19,121 bases of DNA from Methylococcaceae bacterium (GCA_005792805.1 SXQV01000001.1:1-19121), one strand, 5' to 3'. Positions 1 through 8,807 are shown, numbered from the stretch's first letter. The notes: a model not told the origin generated them from the letters alone. Translations and numbers: made by a program.

Positions 1-1
1 C

Positions 2-1690
2 TGGTTTCAGCTGAGTCTGAAGGAAGGGCTTACGGTATTCCGCGATCAGGAGTTTTCGGCAGACCGCCACTCCCGTGCCGTCAAGCGCATTGACGAAGTC
101 AACATGCTGCGAACCCGGCAGTTTGCCGAAGATTCAGGCCCCCTCGCCCATCCGGTCAGACCCGAATCCTATATAGAGATCAACAACTTCTACACGCTGA
201 CGGTATACGAAAAGGGGGCGGAGATCGTGCGAATGCTGCACACCTTGATGGGTGCCGCTGGTTTTCGCAAGGGTACTGACCTCTATTTCGCCCGCCATGA
301 TGGCCAGGCAGTCACCTGCGAGGATTTCGTGCATTGCATGGAAGAGGCCAATGAAGCCGATCTGAAGCAGTTCCGCCAGTGGTATAGCCAGGCGGGCACG
401 CCCGAGCTTGAAATTCTGAGCCAGTTCAATGAGGAAAAAGGCGAGCTGGACATGACCATCCGGCAGTCCTGTCCACCGACTCCGGGACAGAAAAAGAAAA
501 ATCCGCTGCATATTCCCGTGGCCATTGGCTTGCTGGGACCGGAAGGTCAAGAATATCTCTTGCGCTTGGCCGGCGAACCTACGCCATCGATGGCAACCAC
601 CCGTATTCTGGAGCTGCGTGAATCCGAGCAACAGTTCCGCTTTACCGGCCTGCCGAGCGCCCCTGTGGTGTCGGCCTTACGCGGTTTCTCGGCTCCGGTT
701 ATTCTGAAAGAGCGTCGCGACTCGGATGAACTTGCCTTCCTGCTCGCCCACGACCCTGATTTTTTTAACCGCTGGGATGCCGGCCAGCAGCTGGCGACGC
801 GGGCTATGCTTGAGCAGATTAAAGCTCCTGAACAGTCGGCAACCACCACCTTGCTGATTCAGGCGTTCAGGCAAGCCAGCCGCCGGACCTGGCCCGATCT
901 TTCCTATTTCGCCTTGCTGCTGACGCTACCCTCCGAGGACTATGTGAGTGGGTTCCTCGAAACCATCGACCCGGTAGCCGTTCACCAGTCGCGCCAAGCC
1001 GTTAAGCTGGGAATCGCCGAAACATTGACCGCCGAATGGGAAGAGCTTTACCAGCAGCATCATCGCGATGATTTCCAGCAGTTTGATGCTGCTGCCATTG
1101 GCCGGCGCCGCCTGAAAAACCTCTGTCTCGATTATCTCTCGGTGATGGACACGCCGACGGCCCATTCCCGGGCGGTGGAACAGTTCAAGTCAACCCGAAC
1201 GATGACGGACCGGATCGCTGCGCTTTCGGCCATTGTGAATAATCACAATCCGCACCAAGCCGAATGCCTGGAATCGTTTTACCAGCAATGGCACGCCGAT
1301 GAGCTGGTGGTCGGCAAGTGGTTCACGCTACAGGCCAGCTGCCGTCTGCCGGGTGCGCTGGCACAGGTCAAAACCCTGATGGCTCATCCCGCTTTCGACA
1401 TGAGCATGCCCAATCATGTGCGCTGCCTCATTGGCGGATTCAGCCAGTCCAACCCGGTTAACTTTCATGCGGCAGATGGCGAAGGCTATGAATTCCTGGC
1501 TGATCGCGTGATTGAGCTCAACGCCATCAACCCACAAATTGCCTCTCGGATGGTGACGCCCCTGGCGGCATTGGGTCGCTATGACGAGCATCGCCAGACC
1601 TTGATGCGAACTCAACTGGAGCGGGTGCTACAGTGTCCCGACATTTCCAGGGATGTCTATGAGGTCGCCAGCAAGGCGTTGGCGGAATAA
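2..1690 (+). CDS. pepN: Aminopeptidase N (PepN, M1 family), C-terminal part, 5' end outside window
   Basis: Zinc metallo-aminopeptidase that removes N-terminal residues from peptides in the cytoplasm. The reading frame is open from base 2, and the first codons (WFQLSLKEGLTVFRDQEF) match E. coli PepN from about residue 313. The HEXXH zinc motif therefore lies just upstream of the window, but the third zinc ligand, the Glu of LKEGLT, is codon 8. The block YTLTVYEKGAE carries the catalytic Tyr of M1 enzymes (Tyr381 in E. coli). The remaining ~560 residues align with the E. coli beta-sandwich and the helical C-terminal superhelix, ending YEVASKALAE as in E. coli (YEKITKALA), so the 3' end is intact. 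The stop is two bases before the next ATG, so the mxaA-like gene may be co-transcribed. Identity is very secure; the promoter and start are not visible. Confidence 0.97.
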   Translation, partial: WFQLSLKEGLTVFRDQEFSADRHSRAVKRIDEVNMLRTRQFAEDSGPLAHPVRPESYIEINNFYTLTVYEKGAEIVRMLHTLMGAAGFRKGTDLYFARHDGQAVTCEDFVHCMEEANEADLKQFRQWYSQAGTPELEILSQFNEEKGELDMTIRQSCPPTPGQKKKNPLHIPVAIGLLGPEGQEYLLRLAGEPTPSMATTRILELRESEQQFRFTGLPSAPVVSALRGFSAPVILKERRDSDELAFLLAHDPDFFNRWDAGQQLATRAMLEQIKAPEQSATTTLLIQAFRQASRRTWPDLSYFALLLTLPSEDYVSGFLETIDPVAVHQSRQAVKLGIAETLTAEWEELYQQHHRDDFQQFDAAAIGRRRLKNLCLDYLSVMDTPTAHSRAVEQFKSTRTMTDRIAALSAIVNNHNPHQAECLESFYQQWHADELVVGKWFTLQASCRLPGALAQVKTLMAHPAFDMSMPNHVRCLIGGFSQSNPVNFHAADGEGYEFLADRVIELNAINPQIASRMVTPLAALGRYDEHRQTLMRTQLERVLQCPDISRDVYEVASKALAE

Positions 1691-1692
1691 CA

Positions 1693-2628
1693 ATGGCTGT
1701 CATTGCCAGACGCATTGCCCTGGGACGCCTTGGTCTGACAATGGCAATCACGGCCATTTTTTTGCCTGGCTGTTCCACAGAGAAAAGCCCTGTATCGAAA
1801 CCTGTCGCGGCAGTTAACGCCATCCGCGATTATGGCTATGTCCTGGGCGACCTTATCCCGCTGAGTTTCACCATACAACTGCCTGAAGGCGAGTCCATGG
1901 ATGGCGACGCCCTGCCCGCTCCTGGCCCGGTCAATAAATGGCTGACCTTGCGTAGCGGGCATGTGGAAATGACATCGGAGACCACACCGCACACCGTTCA
2001 GGTGCAACTGATTTATCAACTGTTCAAGGGTGTGCGGGAACCGGAACTGGCGACCATCCCGCCACTGCGGCTGCACACGGCAGGCCGCACACCACAAAGC
2101 TTTGAGACGCCGCCGTGGTCGTTCACGGTCACACCGGTCATTCCACCCGAAGTGCTGGATGATGATGTTGAAGTGCGCCCTCCCCGGCCCACCGAACCGG
2201 TGCCGACCGCCAGAGCCAGCGCACGGCTTTACTCATGGCTGGCCGGAGTGTTGCTGGTGTTGGCCCTGTTGGGCCTGGGCGAATTTACCCGCCACCGCCG
2301 CACCCGGCCTTTTGCTGGGGCCGCAAAAACACTGAGGCCAATCCTGCGAAGCCGTCAGGATGCAGACAGCCTGAGACAGGCGGCGCGTCTTTTGCACCGT
2401 GCGTTCGACCAAACCTTTGGGGAAACCCTGTTTGCCCGGGAACTCGACCGCTTCTGTGCCGCGCACCCTGGCTTTGCCCCGCTGCGTGATCGCTTGAACA
2501 GCTTTTTTGCCCTTTCGGGAGCGCTGTTTTTCGATCCCGGCACCACCACGCCGTTCGAACCGGACACGGGCAAATGGCTGGAAGATTTGGCCCGGCGCTG
2601 TGTTGTCGCTGAACGCAAATCCTTATGA
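1693..2628 (+). CDS. MxaA-like lipoprotein/membrane protein
   Basis: 311-residue protein. It has a basic N-terminus, a hydrophobic stretch (about 13-25) and a lipobox-like LPGC with Cys27, so it is probably a lipoprotein. A periplasmic domain of ~150 residues follows, then a proline-rich linker (162-172), one membrane helix (about 180-197) and a C-terminal cytoplasmic domain of ~110 residues rich in Arg. Length, topology and the following genes (VWA, TPR-like, VWA) fit MxaA of the methanol dehydrogenase accessory cluster. In methylotrophs mxaA, K and L are needed to load calcium into methanol dehydrogenase; that function is inferred here from family and order only. ATG at 1693 follows the pepN stop by two bases. 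A second in-frame Met at residue 17 would destroy most of the signal peptide and is less likely. Overlaps the next gene by four bases (ATGA). A BatD/DUF4381-type protein is the main alternative. Confidence 0.6.
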   Translation: MAVIARRIALGRLGLTMAITAIFLPGCSTEKSPVSKPVAAVNAIRDYGYVLGDLIPLSFTIQLPEGESMDGDALPAPGPVNKWLTLRSGHVEMTSETTPHTVQVQLIYQLFKGVREPELATIPPLRLHTAGRTPQSFETPPWSFTVTPVIPPEVLDDDVEVRPPRPTEPVPTARASARLYSWLAGVLLVLALLGLGEFTRHRRTRPFAGAAKTLRPILRSRQDADSLRQAARLLHRAFDQTFGETLFARELDRFCAAHPGFAPLRDRLNSFFALSGALFFDPGTTTPFEPDTGKWLEDLARRCVVAERKSL

Positions 2629-3608
2629 GTTTAGGTTTTTTGCAACCCTGGGCGCTTCTGTTGCTGGTTTTTGCGGTCATTCCCTGGCTTCGCCATGGAC
2701 AAGCCACACTGGCCTATTCATCGTTGAGCCAGGTACCTGAAGACGCACTTTCGGACTGGATCGACCGGGGGCTGAAGCTAATGGCTTGCGGCACATTCGC
2801 CTGTCTGGCCATCGGCATTTCAGGCCCCTATTTACGTGAGCAATGGGTCGAACGTATTGGCACCGGTGCCCACATTGCGCTGCTGCTGGATCGCAGCAGC
2901 AGCATGAACGAGAACTTCACTGGCCGATATCTGGGTGCCAAGGCTACGGAATCGAAAAGCGCCATGGCACGGAAACTCCTGTCAGAATTTGTCAGCCGTC
3001 GTGAACATGACCTGTTCGGCATGGTTGCTTTTGCGGCGGCGCCCATCTACGTGCTGCCGCTGACGGAGGATCGGGTAGCCGTTCAGGCCGCTATTGCGGC
3101 GGCCGGTGGACGCGGCCATGGCGTGACTAATATTGCGCCGGGCTTGGCCATGGCACTGAACTTTTTCGTTGAAGAACCGCGACAGGGTTCCCGCATTATT
3201 CTGCTGGTATCCGACGGAGCGGCCCGCATCGATGAAGACACACGGGATCGCTTGCGCCAGATCTTCCAGGAAACGGAGACTACGCTTTACTGGATCTATC
3301 TCCGCAATCCAACCAGTGCCCCCCTGGCGGAAAAGCCCGCCAACCCTAACGAATCCACGACACCCGAGTACTTTCTGAATGAGTATTTCGAATCGCTTGA
3401 AATACCCTATCGTGCGTTTGAAGCCGAAAACCCAAATGCCATGGAAAAAGCCATTGCCGAAGTGGAGCGCCTGGAAAATCTGCCCCTGCCGTATCAGGAG
3501 AAACTGCCCCGCAAGGATCTTTCGGACGGCTTTTTTGCTACGGCGCTGACCTTGCTGATTCTTTTAATCGGCGCAAGAACCCTGGAGATCAAGACATGGA
3601 ACGCCTGA
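2625..3608 (+). CDS. VWA-domain membrane protein, MxaC-like
   Basis: 327 residues. Two N-terminal membrane helices (about 7-22 and 49-67) and one at the C-terminus (about 304-320) frame an extracytoplasmic von Willebrand factor A domain. The metal-ion-dependent adhesion site is complete: DRSSS gives Asp89, Ser91 and Ser93, the threonine position is Thr168 (GVTNIAPGL), and the Asp is Asp197 (LVSDGAAR). Such proteins bind a divalent cation and mediate protein-protein contact. In methylotroph clusters the equivalent is MxaC; in other bacteria BatA/BatB have the same layout. The start ATG overlaps the preceding stop as ATGA, indicating translational coupling, and the 3' end overlaps the next gene by 13 bases. 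Family is certain (VWA); the MxaC assignment rests on order and topology. Confidence 0.65.
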   Translation: MSLGFLQPWALLLLVFAVIPWLRHGQATLAYSSLSQVPEDALSDWIDRGLKLMACGTFACLAIGISGPYLREQWVERIGTGAHIALLLDRSSSMNENFTGRYLGAKATESKSAMARKLLSEFVSRREHDLFGMVAFAAAPIYVLPLTEDRVAVQAAIAAAGGRGHGVTNIAPGLAMALNFFVEEPRQGSRIILLVSDGAARIDEDTRDRLRQIFQETETTLYWIYLRNPTSAPLAEKPANPNESTTPEYFLNEYFESLEIPYRAFEAENPNAMEKAIAEVERLENLPLPYQEKLPRKDLSDGFFATALTLLILLIGARTLEIKTWNA

Positions 3609-4156
3609 CCAGGCGGCTTTGGTCGCGCGGGTTTCTTGGAACACTGCTGCTGATAACGCTGGCGGGTTCCGCCCTGTCTGCCAGGCAGCTCCTCACGCTG
3701 AAAAGCCACAACCGGTTACTGTCCACGCACGAACAGATCGTCATTACCAATGACACCGATCCACAGCTGATTTTTGCCAAGGCCTATGAGCAACAGCAAA
3801 ACGGCGATCCGCTGGAAGCCATTCAGCTTTATGGACGTATTCTGCAACGGGGAGATGCGAAATTCCGCGCCCAGGTTCGATTCAATCTCGGCACGCTGTA
3901 CTTGCGGGATGCCGCCAGAATCTGGAAGGATCGAGGGCTTCTGGAGCATGTGCGTGTCAACACACTCCTCTCGGCCGCAAAAGACAATCTTCGTGAATCC
4001 CTGGTTTTGGTGCCCGAGCAGTGGGATGCGCGTTATAACCTGGAATATGCCTTGCGCATCACGCCGCCACCCAAGGAGAAGCCTAAAAATGATTTCCAGG
4101 GCTCCAAGGGCAGCGTCTTTGCCACCCTGCCGGCCATTCCCGGTGGCGGGCCATGA
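3596..4156 (+). CDS. TPR-like membrane-anchored protein, MxaK-like
   Basis: 186 residues. A basic N-terminus followed by one hydrophobic segment (about 12-28) suggests a membrane anchor or signal sequence. The rest is helical, with a tetratricopeptide-like stretch (IFAKAYEQQQNGDPLEAIQLYGRIL, about 59-83, then a second helical pair around NLGTLYLRDAARIW) and a repeat-like YNLEYAL near residue 146. The tail is Pro/Gly rich (PAIPGGGP). It lies between two VWA genes, overlapping the upstream one by 13 bases and the downstream one by 4. This order and size match MxaK; BatC/BatE-type TPR proteins occupy a similar place in Bat operons. Function is inferred: scaffold in the same membrane assembly as its neighbours. 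Confidence 0.55.
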   Translation: MERLTRRLWSRGFLGTLLLITLAGSALSARQLLTLKSHNRLLSTHEQIVITNDTDPQLIFAKAYEQQQNGDPLEAIQLYGRILQRGDAKFRAQVRFNLGTLYLRDAARIWKDRGLLEHVRVNTLLSAAKDNLRESLVLVPEQWDARYNLEYALRITPPPKEKPKNDFQGSKGSVFATLPAIPGGGP

Positions 4157-5109
4157 GCCGCCTGGTTTCGCTCCCCGGTGCTCTTCGCATTCAATGGCGA
4201 ACCCTGCTGCTTGGGTTGGCGGCCCTGCTGGTCACGGCCTGCCTGTGGCGACCCGAATGGCCGCTGCCACGCCAGGTTTTTCGTTACATGGTGGTCTTCG
4301 ACATCACCCAGAGCATGAATACGCGGGACTATCATCTGGACGGGTTACCTGACGATCGCTTGGGCTTTGCTAAAGAGTCGGTGAGAGCCGCGCTACATAG
4401 ATTGCCGTGCGGCTCTGAGATCGGCTTGGGATTGTTCACGACGCAGACCGTCCACTTCCTGTTCGAGCCTCTCGAAATCTGCGGCCATTTTGGGGTCATC
4501 AATGACGTGCTCAGCCACATCGACTGGCGCATGGCCTGGTCTGCTGACACCCATGTGGAGATGGGCCTGTACCACGCCATCAGAGAGCTCAAAAAACACA
4601 GCCCTGGCGTCCGCCTGGTTTTCCTGACTGATGGACAAGAGACCCCGCCCCAGTCCGTGAAGCCTCAGAGCGATGGAGTAGCCGGCGAAATTTCCGGGCT
4701 CCTTGTCGGGGTGGGTGGCACGGTGCCTGTGACGGTACCGCGCTATGACCGCAACAACCAGTCTATGGGCGTCTGGGAGAATGCCGATATTGAGAAGCCG
4801 CCCGTCTCCACCACCGTCTATTCAGAAAAAGTGGTGCCCCGGCTACTACCGAGCGAAGGGCCTTACCTTTCGTGGCTCGACGAACCCCATCTCCGCGCGA
4901 TCTCCGTGGAGACGGGCCTGGGTTATGAACGCCTGGCAAGTCCGGCCAGGCTGGCACAAACACTGATCTCCCCCGCTTATGCGGAACGGCGGCCCACCGC
5001 AACCGACTTGCGGCCATTTATGGGAGGAGCGGCCTTGACCCTACTGCTCTGGGTGTTCGGTATTGACAAATCCCCTGTCAGCCGCCGGAAAAGAAAGCCG
5101 CTCCCTTGA
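4153..5109 (+). CDS. VWA-domain protein, MxaL-like
   Basis: 318 residues. An N-terminal hydrophobic segment (about 17-32) precedes a von Willebrand factor A domain that begins at RYMVVFDITQSMN. The metal site is DxTxS (Asp50, Thr52, Ser54), with Thr133 in SADTHVEMGLY and Asp160 in FLTDGQE as the likely remaining ligands. A C-terminal hydrophobic stretch (about 288-303) followed by a basic tail (RRKRKPLP) implies a second membrane segment. The ATG overlaps the upstream stop (ATGA). Size, site type and position as last gene after a TPR-like protein match MxaL. In methylotrophs MxaL helps insert calcium into methanol dehydrogenase; whether that enzyme exists here cannot be seen, as no mxaF or xoxF gene is in the window. 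Confidence 0.6.
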   Translation: MSRLVSLPGALRIQWRTLLLGLAALLVTACLWRPEWPLPRQVFRYMVVFDITQSMNTRDYHLDGLPDDRLGFAKESVRAALHRLPCGSEIGLGLFTTQTVHFLFEPLEICGHFGVINDVLSHIDWRMAWSADTHVEMGLYHAIRELKKHSPGVRLVFLTDGQETPPQSVKPQSDGVAGEISGLLVGVGGTVPVTVPRYDRNNQSMGVWENADIEKPPVSTTVYSEKVVPRLLPSEGPYLSWLDEPHLRAISVETGLGYERLASPARLAQTLISPAYAERRPTATDLRPFMGGAALTLLLWVFGIDKSPVSRRKRKPLP

Positions 5110-5374
5110 GCATCAGGCTGGAGCCGGGCGTCAACCATCATTCCCCTATCGAACCTTTGGCAGGCGCTTTTGGCCAATCCGGAGAAACTCCTGGGCAGCA
5201 ACCCCATCAAAGGGGGCGGTTATTCCGTGTTTATGCCGTTCACCCGCCTGATAATGGTCAGAGTTATACTCAGCAGACGGCTGAGGAACCATGAATCACT
5301 GGCGAGGTCGATCGATACTCCCGTTTAGCCGCGTAACCACATAATAAAATCTACATCTACGGAGGAAGTACCCC
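5110..5374. other. Intergenic region before the small membrane protein
   Basis: 265 bases with no convincing gene. A 62-codon frame here needs a TTG start and has no family resemblance. A small inverted repeat (CTCAGC at 5269-5274, loop AGACG, GCTGAG at 5280-5285) could end transcription of the mxa-like cassette but lacks a T tract. The stretch 5341-5350 is A/T rich and could contain a -10 element for the next gene, though I cannot pair it with a good -35. A strong Shine-Dalgarno, GGAGGA at 5361-5366, lies eight bases before the ATG at 5375. Confidence 0.4.
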
Positions 5375-5680
5375 ATGGCCCTGTTCATTTCTGTCCTGCT
5401 AACCCTTGGCATTGCTTACTGGTTTTACAAGACAGCACTTCGCCTCCACGCCCATTCAGTGCAGTGGGCCATTGCTGGAGCGATCGCTTATCAACTACCC
5501 GCATGGGCCTGGATGCTATCCGTCTCCAAGCCTTACCTCAGCGCCATTCAAGGCACCGCCAACAAGGCCACCATGTCAGCAGGGCTCATCGGCCATTCGT
5601 GGATTGCCGTTGGCATTGTGGTCGCGTTACTGGTTTACCGGTTTGCGCTGCTCAAAACCAATGTAAAAACCGGTCTGTAA
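5375..5680 (+). CDS. Small membrane protein, three predicted helices, unknown function
   Basis: 101 residues that I do not recognise. Three hydrophobic segments are visible: about 3-20 (LFISVLLTLGIAYWFYK), 30-50 (WAIAGAIAYQLPAWAWMLSV) and 70-93 (GLIGHSWIAVGIVVALLVYRFALL), with a short polar loop between the second and third. It has the best ribosome binding site in the first half of the window, GGAGGA eight bases upstream, which supports translation from this ATG. It stands alone between the mxa-like cassette and the convergent glgP gene. No catalytic motif is apparent, so no function is proposed. Confidence 0.75.
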   Translation: MALFISVLLTLGIAYWFYKTALRLHAHSVQWAIAGAIAYQLPAWAWMLSVSKPYLSAIQGTANKATMSAGLIGHSWIAVGIVVALLVYRFALLKTNVKTGL

Positions 5681-5693
5681 TTCGCTGGACCCG

Positions 5694-5721
5694 CCACGTC
5701 GAACGCTCAGGTTCGGCGTGG
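5694..5721. terminator. Hairpin between convergent genes, possible bidirectional terminator
   Basis: CCACGTCGAAC (5694-5704) and GTTCGGCGTGG (5711-5721) can pair over 11 positions with one mismatch around a six-base loop. It sits 13 bases after the small membrane gene and overlaps the glgP stop codon. There is no T tract on either side, so intrinsic termination is uncertain. Confidence 0.3.
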
Positions 5722-8178
5722 CACCACGCCCCAAACCTCCTCCGCGTAGGTCTTTATGGCACGATCACTGGAAAAATTGCCTGACCGTGCGACATTCAGG
5801 ATCGCCTTGCGGGTCCAGTCATCCTGGTCGAGGTAGAGCCGGTCCACGGCATCCTGCGCCGCCATGTAAGACCCATAGTCTTCCAGCAGGGCGTACCGGT
5901 CACCTCCCTGCAGCAGTGAGTCCACCAAGGGCTGGAACCGGCCAGGATCATCCGGGGAGAAGGCCCCCGAGGCCATCATGTCCATGGCTTTCTTCAACTC
6001 AGGATTTGCATGATAACGATCCCATGGGTTGTAGCCTTGTTCCCGTAATTGCGCCAATTCGTCGGCGGTGCGGCCAAACAAGAAGAAATTTTCCGCACCC
6101 GCCTCTTCCCGTATCTCAATATTGGCACCATCCAGTGTGCCGATGGTTAACGCCCCATTCAGCGCCATTTTCATGTTGCCGGTTCCAGAAGCCTCTGTCC
6201 CTGCGGTCGATATCTGTTCGGAAAGATCAACCGCCGGAATCAATGCCATCGCCCTGGAGACGTTATAGTCCGGCAAAAAAACCAGCTTCAGCCGGTCACC
6301 TGCGACCGGATCGTCATTGATGACTTTGGCAACATCGTTGATCAGCTTAATGATGAGCTTGGCCATGTGATAACCCGGCGCGGCCTTTCCGCCGATGATT
6401 ACGGTTCTGGAGGGGCCACGCTGGGAGGGGTCTGCAAGCAGCCGGTTGTACCGCGTCACAACATGCAGCACGTTCAGCAGTTGGCGTTTGTATTCATGGA
6501 TACGCTTCACCTGCGCATCAAACAGGCTGGCGGGGTTAATCGCCACGCCAGTCAGGGAGAGGCATTTTCCCGCCCACACTACCTTGTTAGCGCACTTGAC
6601 AGAACGGAACCGCTCACGAAATGCGGCGTCATCCGCAAAAGGTTGAAGGTCACGCAATCGCTCAAGGTCGTTGATCCAGGCCGGTCCGATGGCTTCTGTG
6701 ATTAACGCAGACAAGCCCTGATTAGCCTGATCCAGCCAACGCCTGGGCGTAACGCCGTTGGTGATATTGATGAATCGATCTGGGTACAGTTTTGCGAAAT
6801 CGCGGAAAATCGTGGTCTGCATCAAATGCGAATGCAGCTTGGCCACACCGTTGATTTTGTGGCTGCCGACGATCGCAAGATGTGACATGCGAACTCGTTT
6901 TCCATGCTCCTCATCAATGAGCGATATACGCCTGAGCAACCCGACATCACCCGGATAAAGACGGCTGACCTCCGCCAGAAATCGGCGATTAATTTCGTAA
7001 ATGATCAGCAGATGGCGAGGCAATAGGCGACTGAGCAGGTTGACCGGCCAAGTTTCCAACGCTTCAGGCAAAAGCGTGTGGTTGGTGTAGGCAAAGGTGC
7101 GCACCGTAATATCCCAAGCTTGTTCCCAATCCAGGCGATACTCGTCCACCAGAATTCGCATCAGCTCAGGAATCGCGATGGAGGGGTGGGTATCGTTCAG
7201 CTGAATCGCCACCTCATCTGGAAGATCCATGAACGAGTCATGATCTGTCGTGAAATGCGACAAGATGTCTTGCAGGGTGGCTGAGACGAAAAAGTACTCC
7301 TGGCGAAGCCGCAGCTCCCGCCCCATCTGGGTGGTATCGTCCGGGTACAACACCTTGGACAAGTTCTCCGACTGGGTTTTTTGTTCCACAGCCCGAATAT
7401 AGTTGCCCTCATTGAAATATCTCAGATCAAAATCCCGGGACGCCTTGGCCGACCAGAGCCGCAAATTATTCACTGTCTTGCCGCCATACCCAGGGATAGG
7501 CGTGTCATAAGCCATTGCCATCACATCTTCGGTTTCAGCCCAGACATAACGAGCGGATTGATTCTCTTCCGTCACTAGCTGGGCATGCCCTTTGAATTGC
7601 ACACGGTAAATCACATCGCTACGGGGAAACTCCCAGGGATTGCCGTAACGCAACCAGTTGTCGGGATGCTCAACCTGCCAACCCTGCTCGATCTGCTGGG
7701 TAAACATGCCGTATTCGTAGCGGATGCCATAACCAAACCCGGGCATGTGCAAGCTTGCCAGTGAGTCCATGAACCAGGCCGCCAGCCGCCCGAGCCCGCC
7801 ATTACCCAAACCCGCCTCTGCCTCACACTGACTCACGTCTTCCAGGCGCAACCCCATTTCTTCTAAGGCATGGCGGAACTCATCCGCGCACCGCATGTTT
7901 TGTAACGCATTCCCCAGCGCTCGCCCCATCAGGAATTCCATGGACAGGTAGTACACCCGCTTGGCATCCTGCAAGTAATAGCTGCGCATCGACTCCATCC
8001 ATTGCGTCGTGAGCAAATCGCGAACAACACGGGCCAGCGCCTCAAACCAGTCTCGCTGCTGGGTATCAACCGGATCTTTCCCCAACAGATAGATCAAGTG
8101 ATTGACAATGGCCTTTTCGAGATCGGCAATTTTGCTTTCGCTCAACAGCACGTTATTCAGGTCTTCAGAGTGAGTCAT
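5707..8178 (-). CDS. glgP: Glycogen/maltodextrin phosphorylase
   Basis: PLP-dependent phosphorylase (glycosyltransferase family 35). It releases glucose-1-phosphate from the non-reducing ends of alpha-1,4-glucans in the cytoplasm. Family blocks run in order with close similarity to E. coli GlgP: RVYYLSMEFLMGR, GLGNGGLGRLA, GYGIRYEYGMF, QLNDTHPSIAIPELMR, YTNHTLLPEALETWP, ITNGVTPRRWL, KRIHEYKRQLLN and EASGTGNMKMALNGA. The Lys of that last block (about residue 670) is the one that binds PLP. With ATG at 8178 the protein has 823 residues, and the distance to the conserved GKDP block equals that in E. coli (815 residues). A GTG at 8259 would add 27 residues with no ribosome site and no expected homology, so I prefer 8178, although its own ribosome site is weak. 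Upstream yqaA is on the same strand about 100 bases away and may share a transcript. No other glycogen genes are in the window. Confidence 0.97.
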   Translation of the reverse strand: MTHSEDLNNVLLSESKIADLEKAIVNHLIYLLGKDPVDTQQRDWFEALARVVRDLLTTQWMESMRSYYLQDAKRVYYLSMEFLMGRALGNALQNMRCADEFRHALEEMGLRLEDVSQCEAEAGLGNGGLGRLAAWFMDSLASLHMPGFGYGIRYEYGMFTQQIEQGWQVEHPDNWLRYGNPWEFPRSDVIYRVQFKGHAQLVTEENQSARYVWAETEDVMAMAYDTPIPGYGGKTVNNLRLWSAKASRDFDLRYFNEGNYIRAVEQKTQSENLSKVLYPDDTTQMGRELRLRQEYFFVSATLQDILSHFTTDHDSFMDLPDEVAIQLNDTHPSIAIPELMRILVDEYRLDWEQAWDITVRTFAYTNHTLLPEALETWPVNLLSRLLPRHLLIIYEINRRFLAEVSRLYPGDVGLLRRISLIDEEHGKRVRMSHLAIVGSHKINGVAKLHSHLMQTTIFRDFAKLYPDRFINITNGVTPRRWLDQANQGLSALITEAIGPAWINDLERLRDLQPFADDAAFRERFRSVKCANKVVWAGKCLSLTGVAINPASLFDAQVKRIHEYKRQLLNVLHVVTRYNRLLADPSQRGPSRTVIIGGKAAPGYHMAKLIIKLINDVAKVINDDPVAGDRLKLVFLPDYNVSRAMALIPAVDLSEQISTAGTEASGTGNMKMALNGALTIGTLDGANIEIREEAGAENFFLFGRTADELAQLREQGYNPWDRYHANPELKKAMDMMASGAFSPDDPGRFQPLVDSLLQGGDRYALLEDYGSYMAAQDAVDRLYLDQDDWTRKAILNVARSGNFSSDRAIKTYAEEVWGVVPRRT

Positions 8179-8280
8179 ACGGGCTTCTTGCTCATGATGT
8201 TTAGGGGTGGAGAAGAGGCGTGGGAGGATGAGAGTTTTCCGGCCTGTGGTCGTCAGCACATTTAACCCGAGCTGATGAAA

Positions 8281-8724
8281 TTAATCGGCCAGAGCAAAGG
8301 CAATTACCGCATAACGACCCAGCTTGCCCACCATAATGGCAAGGACCGACGGCCAGAATGATAATTTCAACCAGCCCGCCGCAAAGCAGAACCCATCCCC
8401 GACCAGGGGCAACCAGGACAGCAGCAACAGCGGAACCCCCTTTTTTTGCAGGGCCACCACAGCCTTATGCCGTTTTGGGTCCAAGGGACGATCAGCAGGA
8501 AAACGCCGCCCCGCCCAATACCCCAGCCACCAGGTCGTCAAGGCCCCCAGCGTATTTCCCAGCGTCGCCACACAAACAAGCACACCCGGCTCATGTAACG
8601 ATTGCTTAACCAAATAGGCCAAGACAGCCTCAGACCCCCCGGGGGCCAACGTCGATGAAATAAAAGCGCTTACAAACAGACTCCACAGGGCAGACGATCC
8701 ATTGACAAGTTCGGTCCAGACCAT
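8281..8724 (-). CDS. yqaA: YqaA-family inner membrane protein (DedA/VTT-like)
   Basis: 147 residues, close in length to E. coli YqaA (142). Matching landmarks are FVSAFISSTLAPGGSEAVLAYL (E. coli FASSFLSATLLPGNSEVVL), ATLGNTLGALTTWWLGYW (ATMGNSLGGLTNVILG), LLLLSWLPLVGDGFCFAAGWL (LLLSWMPVVGDLLCLLAGWM) and a final GKLGRYAVIAFAL (GKALRYVAVA). It is strongly hydrophobic, with about four membrane segments. These proteins belong to the SNARE-associated/VTT superfamily related to DedA, thought to act in membrane lipid or ion homeostasis; YqaA itself has no settled role. The ATG at 8724 lacks a good Shine-Dalgarno. It reads toward glgP, with about 100 bases between them, and is divergent from the tRNA promoter. 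Confidence 0.9.
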   Translation of the reverse strand: MVWTELVNGSSALWSLFVSAFISSTLAPGGSEAVLAYLVKQSLHEPGVLVCVATLGNTLGALTTWWLGYWAGRRFPADRPLDPKRHKAVVALQKKGVPLLLLSWLPLVGDGFCFAAGWLKLSFWPSVLAIMVGKLGRYAVIAFALAD

Positions 8725-8807
8725 GAGGAGATAAAATTTGTCAGCAATACAGCACAGATCGAAAACTTTTCAGGGGGAAAGATCGCGTGTACGTACATGA
8801 TTGGTTA

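Noticed and set aside
5106..5294. 62-codon frame starting with TTG at the mxaL-like stop
   Set aside because: Non-ATG start, Gln/Pro-rich with no recognisable domain, no Shine-Dalgarno of its own.
8179..8259. 27-residue GTG-started extension of glycogen phosphorylase
   Set aside because: No ribosome site, and the ATG at 8178 gives the normal length to the first conserved block.
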